This document shows positions 35,864 through 44,747 of a stretch of DNA of 64,000 nucleotides, one piece after another; position 1 is the stretch's first letter; each line of letters starts with the position of its first letter. The DNA is from Terriglobia bacterium. GTDB lineage: Bacteria > Acidobacteriota > Terriglobia > Bryobacterales > Bryobacteraceae. Under the pieces are notes generated by a model that worked only from the letters and a program-made list of their open reading frames with translations, had not been told where the DNA came from and did no database searches. The DNA is taken from NCBI GenBank assembly GCA_020073345.1, contig JAIQFI010000013.1:1-64000 (forward strand), read 5' to 3'. The position numbers and the translations under genes are program-made.

Positions 35864-36300
35864 ATGCCGCTTTCGGTGGACGACAAACTCGGTCGCTACG
35901 AAGTCTCCCTGCCCGCCAGGGCGGGACTGGGCGAGGTGTACAAGGCTCGCGATCCGCGCCTCAATCGCACCGTCGCGATCAAAGTCTCAAAGACCGCCTT
36001 CGGCGAATGCTTCGAACGCGAGGTCCAGGCAATCGCACAGCCTGAATCATCCGCTCATCTGCCAGATTTACGACGTAGGGCCGGATTACTTGGTCATGGA
36101 GTACATCGAGGGCAAACCTATATCCGGCCCTCTGCGAGTTGGAAGAGGCGGTGAGGCTCGCTTTGCAAATCGCGGATGTGCTGGAAGAAGCGCACGGAAA
36201 TGTATTCTTCACCGCGACGTGAAGCCTGGTGGGCGGCTGGGGGTCGGCCCAGTTGCTCGATTTCGGGTTCGCCAAGCTGATGATCGACGCCGCTGAATGA
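35864..36300 (+). pseudogene. Decayed Ser/Thr kinase remnant
   Basis: Kinase motifs appear in order but in changing frames: GRYEVS...GEVYKARD and VAIKVSKTA from 35864 in one frame; LNHPLICQIYDVGPDYLVMEYIEGK from about 36043 in the next; ALQIADVLEEAH in a third; KCILHRDVKPG near 36200 back in the second; then QLLDFGFAKLM ending in TGA at 36298-36300. The glycine loop is damaged and the gene stops after DFG, about half a kinase domain. At least four frame changes make it a clear pseudogene. Confidence 0.85.
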
Positions 36301-36428
36301 AGCTAATCCCTTGGACTACCTCGCCAAGCTACAGGCCGCGGCGTAATATGATGAATCCTGCCTGGCCGGAAAACGATCTTCTGCGGCCACAGGCTTCGTG
36401 CTTTGGTGTGGAGGCGAGATCGGAAACA

Positions 36429-39260
36429 ATGAGGTCACGTTGGATGTGTCAGGTAACGCAGTATCAGTGGAACGCCTTGGGTTTGACGATCTTGTCATTA
36501 CTGTCAGGGTTAGCCGGGAACGTTTTCGGCCAGGCGGTCCCCAGAATCCTGACCAACGGAATCGGCAGCGCGGCAGGAGCGCCGCTGCAACAGGCCCCGG
36601 TCGCTCCAGGAGCGATCATCTCCATCTACGGCTCGAAGTTCAATTCCTCGTTCGGGGTGCATGCCAGCGGTGTTTCGGCGACGCCACCACTTCCCACCAT
36701 GATCGGCGACACGCAGGTCTTAATCAACAGCCGATTCGCTCCGCTGTATTACGTGGATTCAACTCAGATCATTGCGCAGGTGCCGTGGGAAGCCGCCGGC
36801 GCATCGTACCTCACTGTTCAGGTAATCGTGAATGGGCTCCCTTCGAATCTCGCTACGGTGTCGTTGACGGCAAATGCTCCGGGAATCCTAGGGGTCACGC
36901 ACGAGCTGGATGGAAGCCTCGTTACGCCATCGCAACCCGCGACTCCCGGCGAGCACCTGACGATATACGTCGTTGGACTCGGACCGGTCGCCAATCCTCC
37001 TGCGACGGGCGCGGCAGCATTGCCGAAGCCGCTTTCGACCACGCTGCTGATGCCGAACCTGACGATCGGAGGTATCGCAGCCAACGTCAGTTTCTCAGGT
37101 CTCACACCAGGTTTCAGCGGCTTGTACCAGATAAACACGCAAGTTCCCGCAGGGACTTCTAACGGAAACGACATCGCAGTAGTGCTCAGCACCGGCGGCA
37201 GCGTTTCCAACACGATTACGACGTCTGTGCAGTCTGGCATGCCTTCGGGAGTTCAGGTATCCGTGTCGCCCATCTCGGCATCTCTGGTTGAGGGTGCGAC
37301 TCAGCAGTTCACAGCAGCCGTCACGGGCACAAACAACTCGTCAGTGGTCTGGAGTGTGAACGGAGTGTCAGGGGGCAATCCTTCAGTCGGTACGATTTCC
37401 GCGAATGGCTTCTATACGGGTCCGGCAACGCCGCCAAGCGGAAATATAGCGTTCGTAGCGGCGACTAGCGCGGCGGATTCAGCTGTTGCGGGAACGGCTA
37501 CGGTTTCGGTGAGCGCGCCACCAGCGATCGCGTCGCAGCTTGGACGCGTTCGGTCGAGCGCTCCAGGCATCTATACACAGTTCGAAAGGAGGGGCCTGGA
37601 CTCCCATTATTGGCCTGGAGAAGTGATTCAGAACTTTAACGATTTCGATCCAATCGTAGGCAGCAAGGTTTCTCAGGAAGTAGCACTTCAATTCGACAAG
37701 ATCAGGGCAATGGGAATCAATGCCATCACCTATGAGTTTCGCTCGGCAAATGATCTGATCGGTGGTCTGCCCTATGTGCCGCCGAACTGTCCCATCGCAT
37801 ACGTCTTAGGGCTGAACTGGCCCCAGCCAACGTCGATAGAATTGGCCAACCTAAAGTCTTTCTTCGACCTCGCTCAGAGTAAGGGTATCCGGATCAGGAT
37901 TCATTTGGTTAATGCTCACATGGAAGAGCAGCCACCTACGAACTCACAGACGTGGTTGGGCGCGATCCTCGGAGTGGTCGGCCAACACCCGGCCTTGGAT
38001 GTGGTGGCGTTCGACGGAGATGTGCATATCGTGCACAGCCCGATTGGTGGGCCGGATACATGCGGTGGGCTGGCTGAGCCTCCATTGTGGACAGGCCCAT
38101 CCGATACGCCTGCTAAGTATGTCAAATGGGCAATCGGCTATGCGTTATCCTTAGGCATCCCGGCTCGGAAACTGTCCGCAGAGGCAATTGTAGGGGACTT
38201 CTATTCGGACAGACAGGGACCCAATCGTTTTTTCCCGGATGGCCACTACTGGAATCCCGTGGCGGCATTGAAAGCAATCTTCGACCAACTGGGGCTCCCG
38301 GACGACCAACGGACTTACGCGATCTCTTTTTATGAGCACCGTAAGTTCGATCCGCTGACCGCCCAACGATTTGGGTGCTCAACACTTGGCACCCCCCCGT
38401 GCATCGATCTCGACCCTCATTCGTGGGCTGAGCAAACGCTCCAAAATATGTATGCCATCATCGGCGTAGGAAACGGAGCTCGAGTAGTGTCGACGGAACT
38501 GGGCGGCAACCTCCCACCTGTTGAACCGGCCTGGCCCACACAAAGATCGCTGGAGAGCACGGTGTCTCTCTTAGAGAAATACCAGATCGAAGGCGGCTCG
38601 TTCTACAAATGGACCGCGTTTCAAGACTATGAGTTATCCGATCCGACTTTCGACAATGCCGTAAAGCGTCGGGGCGTCGACTTCGTCTACTTCCCCGTCC
38701 AGAAGGAGGTCCTCGACTGGGGCGGCTTTCACCTCACAAACATCCCCAACAGTTCCTTCGAAGGTGACCTGGACTCGAACGGAGTTCCGACCCACTGGGC
38801 CGTCGCAGGAAAGGGCTCAGCATCCGCCTACTACCTCCCTCAGGAGAACGGCCAGCCTCAGGTGCCTTCGCGCGGAAGCTATTGCTTGCGCTTGACGGCG
38901 AGCGACAATACCGCTGCGATCAGCGCCATGAGCGACCCGATCGCGGTTACGCCGGGCACGAGCTATACCACCGTCGGCAATTTCCGATTCGCCTGGAGCG
39001 GAGATCCCAATCCTACGGCGAGTGCATCGACACGGCCACAGGTATTCGCGACCATCCATTACTTCAACGCCAACGGCCAGCCTGCGTCCGTGTCTTCGAC
39101 TGCCTTCTCCTACTTTCAGGAGAACAGTACGCAGGGATTTCAGACGTTGGTCTTCCAGTACACAACACCCAGTGATGCGCGATCCGTGCAAATCGAAGTT
39201 GGCGCGGCGCGGAATGGCCTGTCTGCGCCGATCACAGTCGACATCGATAACTTGAGATAA
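36429..39260 (+). CDS. Large exported protein with N-terminal TIGR03437-like domain
   Basis: Start chosen at ATG 36429, which gives a signal peptide (WNALGLTILSLLSGLAGNVFG) and 943 residues. Residues about 30-260 resemble the Solibacter-type TIGR03437 beta domain, with PVAPGAIISIYGSKF and LTIYVVGLGPV; in most proteins it is C-terminal, here it is at the front. Then an Ig-like domain (about 270-360), a central region with no family recognised (about 380-750, with KIRAMGINAITYEFRSAND, barrel-like), and a C-terminal beta domain like carbohydrate-binding modules. A secreted polysaccharide-active role is possible. Confidence 0.65.
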   Translation: MRSRWMCQVTQYQWNALGLTILSLLSGLAGNVFGQAVPRILTNGIGSAAGAPLQQAPVAPGAIISIYGSKFNSSFGVHASGVSATPPLPTMIGDTQVLINSRFAPLYYVDSTQIIAQVPWEAAGASYLTVQVIVNGLPSNLATVSLTANAPGILGVTHELDGSLVTPSQPATPGEHLTIYVVGLGPVANPPATGAAALPKPLSTTLLMPNLTIGGIAANVSFSGLTPGFSGLYQINTQVPAGTSNGNDIAVVLSTGGSVSNTITTSVQSGMPSGVQVSVSPISASLVEGATQQFTAAVTGTNNSSVVWSVNGVSGGNPSVGTISANGFYTGPATPPSGNIAFVAATSAADSAVAGTATVSVSAPPAIASQLGRVRSSAPGIYTQFERRGLDSHYWPGEVIQNFNDFDPIVGSKVSQEVALQFDKIRAMGINAITYEFRSANDLIGGLPYVPPNCPIAYVLGLNWPQPTSIELANLKSFFDLAQSKGIRIRIHLVNAHMEEQPPTNSQTWLGAILGVVGQHPALDVVAFDGDVHIVHSPIGGPDTCGGLAEPPLWTGPSDTPAKYVKWAIGYALSLGIPARKLSAEAIVGDFYSDRQGPNRFFPDGHYWNPVAALKAIFDQLGLPDDQRTYAISFYEHRKFDPLTAQRFGCSTLGTPPCIDLDPHSWAEQTLQNMYAIIGVGNGARVVSTELGGNLPPVEPAWPTQRSLESTVSLLEKYQIEGGSFYKWTAFQDYELSDPTFDNAVKRRGVDFVYFPVQKEVLDWGGFHLTNIPNSSFEGDLDSNGVPTHWAVAGKGSASAYYLPQENGQPQVPSRGSYCLRLTASDNTAAISAMSDPIAVTPGTSYTTVGNFRFAWSGDPNPTASASTRPQVFATIHYFNANGQPASVSSTAFSYFQENSTQGFQTLVFQYTTPSDARSVQIEVGAARNGLSAPITVDIDNLR

Positions 39261-39656
39261 TTCGCTATCCTGCCAATCCACGCGGCGGCCGTTAATCGGT
39301 CGATCAATTTGCGACCTCACGTCGCGGCTGACGCTTAAAAGCCGGTTTCTTCAATCCTTCGTGCTGGTGTAAACGAGGTACGCATCTTCGCCGAAAGGAC
39401 ACAGAACGTTGCGAGCGCGCCACAACCCTTCATCAGACGGGAGTTTGCCGGATTGTGCACGAGTGGTCGGCTATCCGTCCATTACTTTTTGTAATCGTCG
39501 AATCGGGCTTACCCTATGGGAGGTCCGCTGCCCTGCTGCAGGCGGTAGACTGTCGCCCGATAATTCGTAATAACGGAAGGTTTCCAAAGTTCCCGCAACG
39601 CAGGGCAACAGAAAGAGGTCCTGATGGATTACGCTCACCCCGTAAACTGAGAGTCT
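39261..39656. other. Gap with dif-like site 3
   Basis: About 400 bp between convergent ends of the exported gene and the permease. No gene. It contains dif-like site 3 (39557-39576) and its TAACGGAAGGTTTCC flank, shared with site 4. Confidence 0.45.
39557..39576 (-). repeat. dif-like site 3
   Basis: CCGATAA TTCGTA ATAACGG, with 5 of 7 arm positions paired. The adjoining TAACGGAAGGTTTCC (39571-39585) is identical to that at site 4 (42281-42295), so the two copies bracket the permease gene as a direct repeat. Confidence 0.6.
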
Positions 39657-42149
39657 CTATTCGTATCGCAGCGCGGTAACGGGATCGATCCGAGTCGTCC
39701 GGCGAGCGGGCATCCATACAGAAAGCAGCGCGACCGCACTCAAAATCAATGGGACCACGATAAAAACTAGCGGGTCCCACGCCGTTACGCCAAAGAGGAA
39801 TCTTTCCAGCAGTCGCGTAAAACCAAATGATGCCACAAGACCGACAGCGACTCCAATCAGAGCCAGACGCATACCCTGTAGGACAACCATGTTGCGGACC
39901 TGCCTCTCTTGAGCCCCGAGCGCCAAGCGTATTCCGATTTCTTGCGTTCTCTGGTGGACAGAGTACGCCATTAACCCGTAGATGCCAATCGAGGCAAGAA
40001 GAAGAGCCGCACCTCCAAAAATCGTCATGAGCAAAGAATTTAGCCTCGCCCGAAGCGTCGACTGGATTGCCACTTCGTCCATCGACCTAATTCGCGTCAC
40101 GGGTAGTCCGGTCCCCTTGCGAAGCTCCTCTTGAATTACCGGAGCGAGTGTATGGGGATCGACTCCCGCGTGCACAATCCACGCAATCGGCAACAGCCTG
40201 AAGTTGAGGGCGTTAATGCCGTCAGGCAACTGGGCGATGGGAACATACATCGCCGGCCTTGGAACGGCTTCGAGCCGGGAGTCGCGAATATCGCCCACGA
40301 TCCCCACGATCTGCCGCGGAGAATCCGCGTCGTATTCTGGGCGCACTCCTTTGCCGATGATCAAGCGGTCGTTCAGTGGATCTCCTTTCGGCCAGTAGCG
40401 GCGAGCCATGGTCTCATTAATAATCACTACACCTGGCGCGCCAGCCACATCGCGTTCGTTGAACACCCGGCCACGCCGCACGGGAATGTGAAAGGCATCG
40501 AAGTATTCCGGCGAGATAAACGTCCAGCCCGCGAACCCGTGAAATGGTCGATCCAGAGGGCGACCGGTAACGATGAAGGAAAGCTGCCAGACGGTTTCCA
40601 ACGGCACGCAACAAGAGGAAGCGACAAACTCGACGCCTGGAATCGAATGGACGGATCGCACACCTTCACGAACCAAGTCGCTGGCTTCAGACGTTTTCTC
40701 AAAGCGCGTTCCAGAGAGAGACATTTGCATGACCAGAGTGTTGCGGGAATCAAAGCCGGGATTCACGGCCCGTAGCGCGATTGACGTGCGAATCAGTAGT
40801 GCCGCCCCGATCAGGAGAACTAGTGCCAGCGCGAATTCCAATGTTACAAGGAAGGCACGCGTCTTGTTCTGCCGCAAGCCCGATCCGAACCGGCCGCTGG
40901 TCTCCTTGAGCGTAGTGCTTAAATCGGTGTACGACGCCTGGAACGCGGGGATCAGACCAAACACCACCCCTGTACCCAAAGAGAGGATCATTGTGAAGGC
41001 GATAACGCGCCAATCGGGTGTAACCAAAGACCCGTTCGCACCGATGCGTGGAATGTTTCCGAAATTTGAAACTACGAAGAATGGAACGCCGCCCGAGTAG
41101 AAAGCCAAAAGAAGGCGAATTCCGACGGAGCCGATCACGAGACCGAAGGCCCCGCCCACTACAGAAAGTAGAACGCTTTCTGTCAGCAACTGACGCAGGA
41201 TACGACGGCGCCCGGCTCCGAGCGCGGCACGAATCGTTATCTCACGTTTGCGCCCAATGGCTCGAACCAATAACAGATTGGCGACGTTCGCACAGGCAAT
41301 CAGTAATACAAGGGTCACGGCGCCTTGGAGAATCAGGAGCGAGGATCGTATGTTGCCGGTCATGGCCTCCTGCAAGGGGCGAACAGTAAATCCGGCCTGC
41401 GACCCAAGCTGACTTGGGAACTCACGCTGGTACTGACGCGCCAAGACTTCCAGCCCGGCTCTTGCAGTGTTAATCAAAACACCTGGCCTGAGGCGACCGT
41501 TCACTTGGCAGTAGCAGCCGCCTTCAGTGCTCTCCGGGTCAATTTCAAACGGAATCCAAATATCTGGCCGTTGATCGAACTGCTCGCTCTCGAAGCCTGA
41601 TCCGACGATGCCGATCACTTCATAGGAAACTCCGCTTAATAGAATATGCCTGCCGATAGTGTGCGGATCACCGTTAAAGCGCTTTGTCCACAAAGCATGG
41701 CTCAGAACCGTAAATCGACCCGTCGTGCCTGCCTCTTCGTCAGAAGCGAAGGTTCGTCCTAGGACAATGGGCGCATTGAAGAGACGGAAGAAGCCGGCAG
41801 TAACGCGAGCTACCGCGAGTTGTTCAGGCTCCTGCTCCCCGGTAAGGTTCATGAGCTCCATGCGGCCAGCTGATACGTCTTCAAACAAGCTCGTCTGCCG
41901 GCGCCACCTGTCAACAACACGGGCGGGACCTCCGTCCTGCATCGCGCCTTGATACGTCATGAAAAAGCGCACCGCTCGTTCTGCGCCGGGGAGATTTAGA
42001 GGTTTCAGTAACACCGCGTTCGCAAGAGAGAACACGGCTGTGTTCACACCGATGCCGAGTGCCAAAGCGGTCACTGCGGCAAACGTGAAGCCTGGGCTCG
42101 CCAGGAACGCGCGCAATGAATATTTTAGATCGGCGACGAAGCTTCCCAT
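39657..42149 (-). CDS. MacB/FtsX-like ABC permease of the acidobacterial orphan type (second copy)
   Basis: From the ATG at 42149 this is 830 residues: an N-terminal DLKYSLRAFLASPGFTFAAVTALALGIGVNTAVFSL block, a MacB core, central helices with IACANVANLLLVRAIGRKRE, a second core, and the final SVHQRTQEIGIRLALGAQERQV block near residue 730. It is a separate paralogue of the permease at 2.4 kb, with different sequence. No ATPase lies beside it. It is bracketed by dif-like sites 3 and 4 with a shared 15-bp flank, so it may have moved as one module. Confidence 0.87.
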   Translation of the reverse strand: MGSFVADLKYSLRAFLASPGFTFAAVTALALGIGVNTAVFSLANAVLLKPLNLPGAERAVRFFMTYQGAMQDGGPARVVDRWRRQTSLFEDVSAGRMELMNLTGEQEPEQLAVARVTAGFFRLFNAPIVLGRTFASDEEAGTTGRFTVLSHALWTKRFNGDPHTIGRHILLSGVSYEVIGIVGSGFESEQFDQRPDIWIPFEIDPESTEGGCYCQVNGRLRPGVLINTARAGLEVLARQYQREFPSQLGSQAGFTVRPLQEAMTGNIRSSLLILQGAVTLVLLIACANVANLLLVRAIGRKREITIRAALGAGRRRILRQLLTESVLLSVVGGAFGLVIGSVGIRLLLAFYSGGVPFFVVSNFGNIPRIGANGSLVTPDWRVIAFTMILSLGTGVVFGLIPAFQASYTDLSTTLKETSGRFGSGLRQNKTRAFLVTLEFALALVLLIGAALLIRTSIALRAVNPGFDSRNTLVMQMSLSGTRFEKTSEASDLVREGVRSVHSIPGVEFVASSCCVPLETVWQLSFIVTGRPLDRPFHGFAGWTFISPEYFDAFHIPVRRGRVFNERDVAGAPGVVIINETMARRYWPKGDPLNDRLIIGKGVRPEYDADSPRQIVGIVGDIRDSRLEAVPRPAMYVPIAQLPDGINALNFRLLPIAWIVHAGVDPHTLAPVIQEELRKGTGLPVTRIRSMDEVAIQSTLRARLNSLLMTIFGGAALLLASIGIYGLMAYSVHQRTQEIGIRLALGAQERQVRNMVVLQGMRLALIGVAVGLVASFGFTRLLERFLFGVTAWDPLVFIVVPLILSAVALLSVWMPARRTTRIDPVTALRYE

Positions 42150-42266
42150 GGAACAGAAAACTACCCGTCTAGTGTAGACGTTTTGCGCGGCTGTTCGGAA
42201 CGTCGGAGCTGGACCTAGACCGGTCAGCGAAGTGGCACCCAAACCGGAAAGTGATGTCGACGCATC

Positions 42267-42286
42267 CCGTTAACGGGCATTAACGG
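42267..42286 (-). repeat. dif-like site 4 (perfect arms)
   Basis: CCGTTAA CGGGCA TTAACGG: perfect 7-bp arms and a 6-bp spacer. It is the best-preserved copy and sits between the permease and the multicopper oxidase. Confidence 0.7.
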
Positions 42287-42389
42287 AAGGTTTCCGCGCG
42301 GTCCCCAGGGGGGTGACAACTTACCCGGTTTGCCGATTAACCATTCTTGAGCATTCGCAGGGTTAGGTGCACTACCTGCCGTAATCCGA

Positions 42390-43823
42390 TCACGTGATTT
42401 CCAGCTGGCCCATCATCCCCAAGTCTTCGTGATCGAGGATGTGGCAGTGATACATCACCGTTCCTGTAAAATCCCGAAACGCGGCTCTCACGCGGACCCG
42501 GTCGCCGGCGCGGACCAGAACCATATCCTTCCAGGAGCGGGCCGCTCCTCCGCCAGGATCCACGACCTGAAACGGATTTGTGTGAATGTGCATCGGATGA
42601 TCCATCATCGAGGAGTTCACAAATTCCCATTCCTCCACGGTGTTCAGCGCCGCTCGCGTGTCGATCCGATCCGGATCGAAGGTGCGTCCATTGATGGTGA
42701 AGTTCATCCTGCCGCCCATCATCATGCCCATCCCCATTCCGCCCCCGAGTTGGAAGGTGCGGTAAACGGTAGGCTCCGGCAGCGGGTCGATGCGGACCAG
42801 TTGTTGAGGCAGGTTCCAGGTCTTGGCAGCCCGGCCCTGGTAGTTGAGGGTTGCCAGAACCTGCGGGCCGGACGACGCACTTGGGGCGCGTCCCATCATG
42901 CTCATGCCCATCATGCCGCTCCCCATGCTCCCGCCCATCTGCATTCCCATACCCATCATCCCGCCGCGATTGTAGGGACGGCTGAGCAAGCGGTATTGGC
43001 CGGCAGGTCGATTCCCGCGAACCATCACCTCGACTCGCTCACCGGGCAGAAGCAGAATCTCATCCCGTTCTTCCGGTGCGGCCTGCGCTCCGCCATCAGT
43101 CGCGATCACATGCAGCGGATGCTCCTCCAGTTGAATTCTGTGGAAGCGCGAACTTGATGCGTTGAGGATCCGCAGCCGAAGCCAGCCATCGCGCTGAATC
43201 GGAAGGGCGGGGTTGATTTGGCCGTTGGCAGTGACTAGGCCGCCCTCGCGGCCCATCATTCGTTCCATCATGTTGGCTTCGAGCGGATCGCCGCGGCTGC
43301 TGAGGCTGAAATCCTGCAAAACAAGCGCGGCCTCCGGTGCAGAGGCGATTTCAGGGATCTGGTCTAGTTCACCGCGAACAATGAAGACTCCGGCCAAGCC
43401 GCGCGAAACCTGACGCGCGACGGATTCATGCACGTGAGGGTGATACCAGAACGTGCCGCCGCGATGGTTCGCAGGAAGGTCGAATTCGTAGATGAGCACC
43501 TCGCCCGCCGGGATGTGCAGCATTACGTTGTCGGCATTGCCCGAAGGCGAGACGTGCAGGCCGTGATAGTGGATGTTGGTGGGTTCGGCAAGCCCATTAC
43601 GGAATCGCACGCGCACGTGGTCGCCGGGACGGGCCTCGATCATCGGTCCAGGGACTTGCCCGTTATAGCCGTAGAGATAAGCTCTCCGGCCCGCGACACG
43701 CATCCAGCCTTGCCGGGCTTCGAGATCGACGTCCACCACCGGGGAGGTCGAGGAAAGTTTGCGGAGCGCAAAAGGCAGGCCGAGGCTGGCCTTCAAAAAC
43801 GTGCGGCGATGACTGCTGGCCAC
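42390..43823 (-). CDS. Tat-exported multicopper oxidase, Met-rich (CueO-like)
   Basis: The 477-residue protein begins with a Tat motif (RRTFLKASLG). Copper sites are HYHGLH (about 85-90), WYHPHVH (126-132), HPMHIH (about 400) and HCHILDHEDLGMM (about 458-470). A Met-rich insertion (GGMMGMGMQMGGSMGSGMMG and following, about 285-310) resembles the CueO segment that binds Cu(I). Likely role: periplasmic Cu(I) oxidation for copper tolerance. It is bracketed by dif-like sites 4 and 5. Substrate remains an inference from Met content. Confidence 0.88.
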   Translation of the reverse strand: MASSHRRTFLKASLGLPFALRKLSSTSPVVDVDLEARQGWMRVAGRRAYLYGYNGQVPGPMIEARPGDHVRVRFRNGLAEPTNIHYHGLHVSPSGNADNVMLHIPAGEVLIYEFDLPANHRGGTFWYHPHVHESVARQVSRGLAGVFIVRGELDQIPEIASAPEAALVLQDFSLSSRGDPLEANMMERMMGREGGLVTANGQINPALPIQRDGWLRLRILNASSSRFHRIQLEEHPLHVIATDGGAQAAPEERDEILLLPGERVEVMVRGNRPAGQYRLLSRPYNRGGMMGMGMQMGGSMGSGMMGMSMMGRAPSASSGPQVLATLNYQGRAAKTWNLPQQLVRIDPLPEPTVYRTFQLGGGMGMGMMMGGRMNFTINGRTFDPDRIDTRAALNTVEEWEFVNSSMMDHPMHIHTNPFQVVDPGGGAARSWKDMVLVRAGDRVRVRAAFRDFTGTVMYHCHILDHEDLGMMGQLEIT

Positions 43824-44106
43824 AGGAACCTCCGAGTATCACATGAGCCCTCGCATGGGAAGTCTCAATTGGAGCATACCAAGGAATGTGAGTTTTCCGA
43901 CCTGGCGCGTTACGCGGTTGCCGCAAAAAGGACGGGCGACTCGGAAACAATCACTTGCCTGGTCGTGGGCAAACCGTACATGTGCCAAGAAACGGTGCTC
44001 TAGCGGCCCGATAAGACGTATATCGGTAGCGATTCTCGCAGCGACGTTTGATTTGGCCTCTGGACTTGTATTCCTAGGCCCATCGAAACCCCTTTGCGAT
44101 TCGGCC
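43824..44106. other. Gap with dif-like site 5
   Basis: No gene. It contains site 5 (44008-44026), between the multicopper oxidase start and the DUF2188 gene end; the oxidase promoter should also be here. Confidence 0.4.
44008..44026 (-). repeat. dif-like site 5
   Basis: CCGATAA GACGT ATATCGG: 6 of 7 arm positions pair, spacer one base shorter than the others. Lies between the multicopper oxidase and the DUF2188 gene. Confidence 0.5.
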
Positions 44107-44325
44107 TTACGCCGACCGCCAATGGTCGGGGAGTTTCTTGTCATTCAGATGCCGGACGCGAGCGACAAGAGGAGCATGACCTTTCGCTTTCGCCCAATCG
44201 ATTGCCTCTTTCTGGGTTTTGAAAGTGCCGAGCTCATGGTTCGCATGGTCTTCGACTACATAATCCTGAATGGGCGACCCTTCAGGACGACCCTTCGGAC
44301 GGGCTTCGACGTAAACGTTCGCCAT
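44107..44325 (-). CDS. DUF2188-like small protein
   Basis: The 72-residue protein matches the DUF2188 pattern: YVVEDHANHELGTFKTQKEAIDWAKAKG (shown in part) followed by APLVARVRHLNDKKLPDHW. Proteins of this family are small and of unknown function. It stands alone between dif-like sites 5 and 6, as a single-gene module would. Confidence 0.65.
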   Translation of the reverse strand: MANVYVEARPKGRPEGSPIQDYVVEDHANHELGTFKTQKEAIDWAKAKGHAPLVARVRHLNDKKLPDHWRSA

Positions 44326-44747
44326 AGTCTTCTCTTCCCTGACACTCCTGTCAGCACTTGAAATTATACGAAATAGAGGATTGCCTGATTGCTCCGTCCG
44401 ACGATACTCGCTTCACCTTCGCCCGTGCAATCCACTTCTTAACCGCCGGATCAGTATCAAGGTGGTTATCGTCGAGGAACCCAATAGGCGGGGCGAACCA
44501 ACTGGGTCTATGAGATGAGTCTCGACAAACGCGCTTGTGGGAAGTAGCTACCGATAATGCCCGATATCGCGCGCTCTCCTGGGCGTCGGTTCCAGAAACC
44601 ACAGCGCGGTAGAGATTCTGGCGCTGAGCCAACTCCAGATGTAAGATTCACGCGGCGGCCGGTTCCAAGTCATTTTATCGGAGTCGGCATCTACATTCCT
44701 CCGGCAAACTGGCGAGGAAGCGGCGGCATTTCTCGAATCTGGCCTAG
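44326..44747. other. Gap with dif-like site 6
   Basis: About 420 bp. Short open frames here show no family features. It contains site 6 (44551-44570) with an upstream GGAAGTAGCTA shared with site 8. Confidence 0.4.
44551..44570 (+). repeat. dif-like site 6
   Basis: CCGATAA TGCCCG ATATCGC: 5 of 7 arm positions pair. It is preceded by GGAAGTAGCTA (44540-44550), identical to the flank of site 8 at 62860-62870. Confidence 0.55.
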
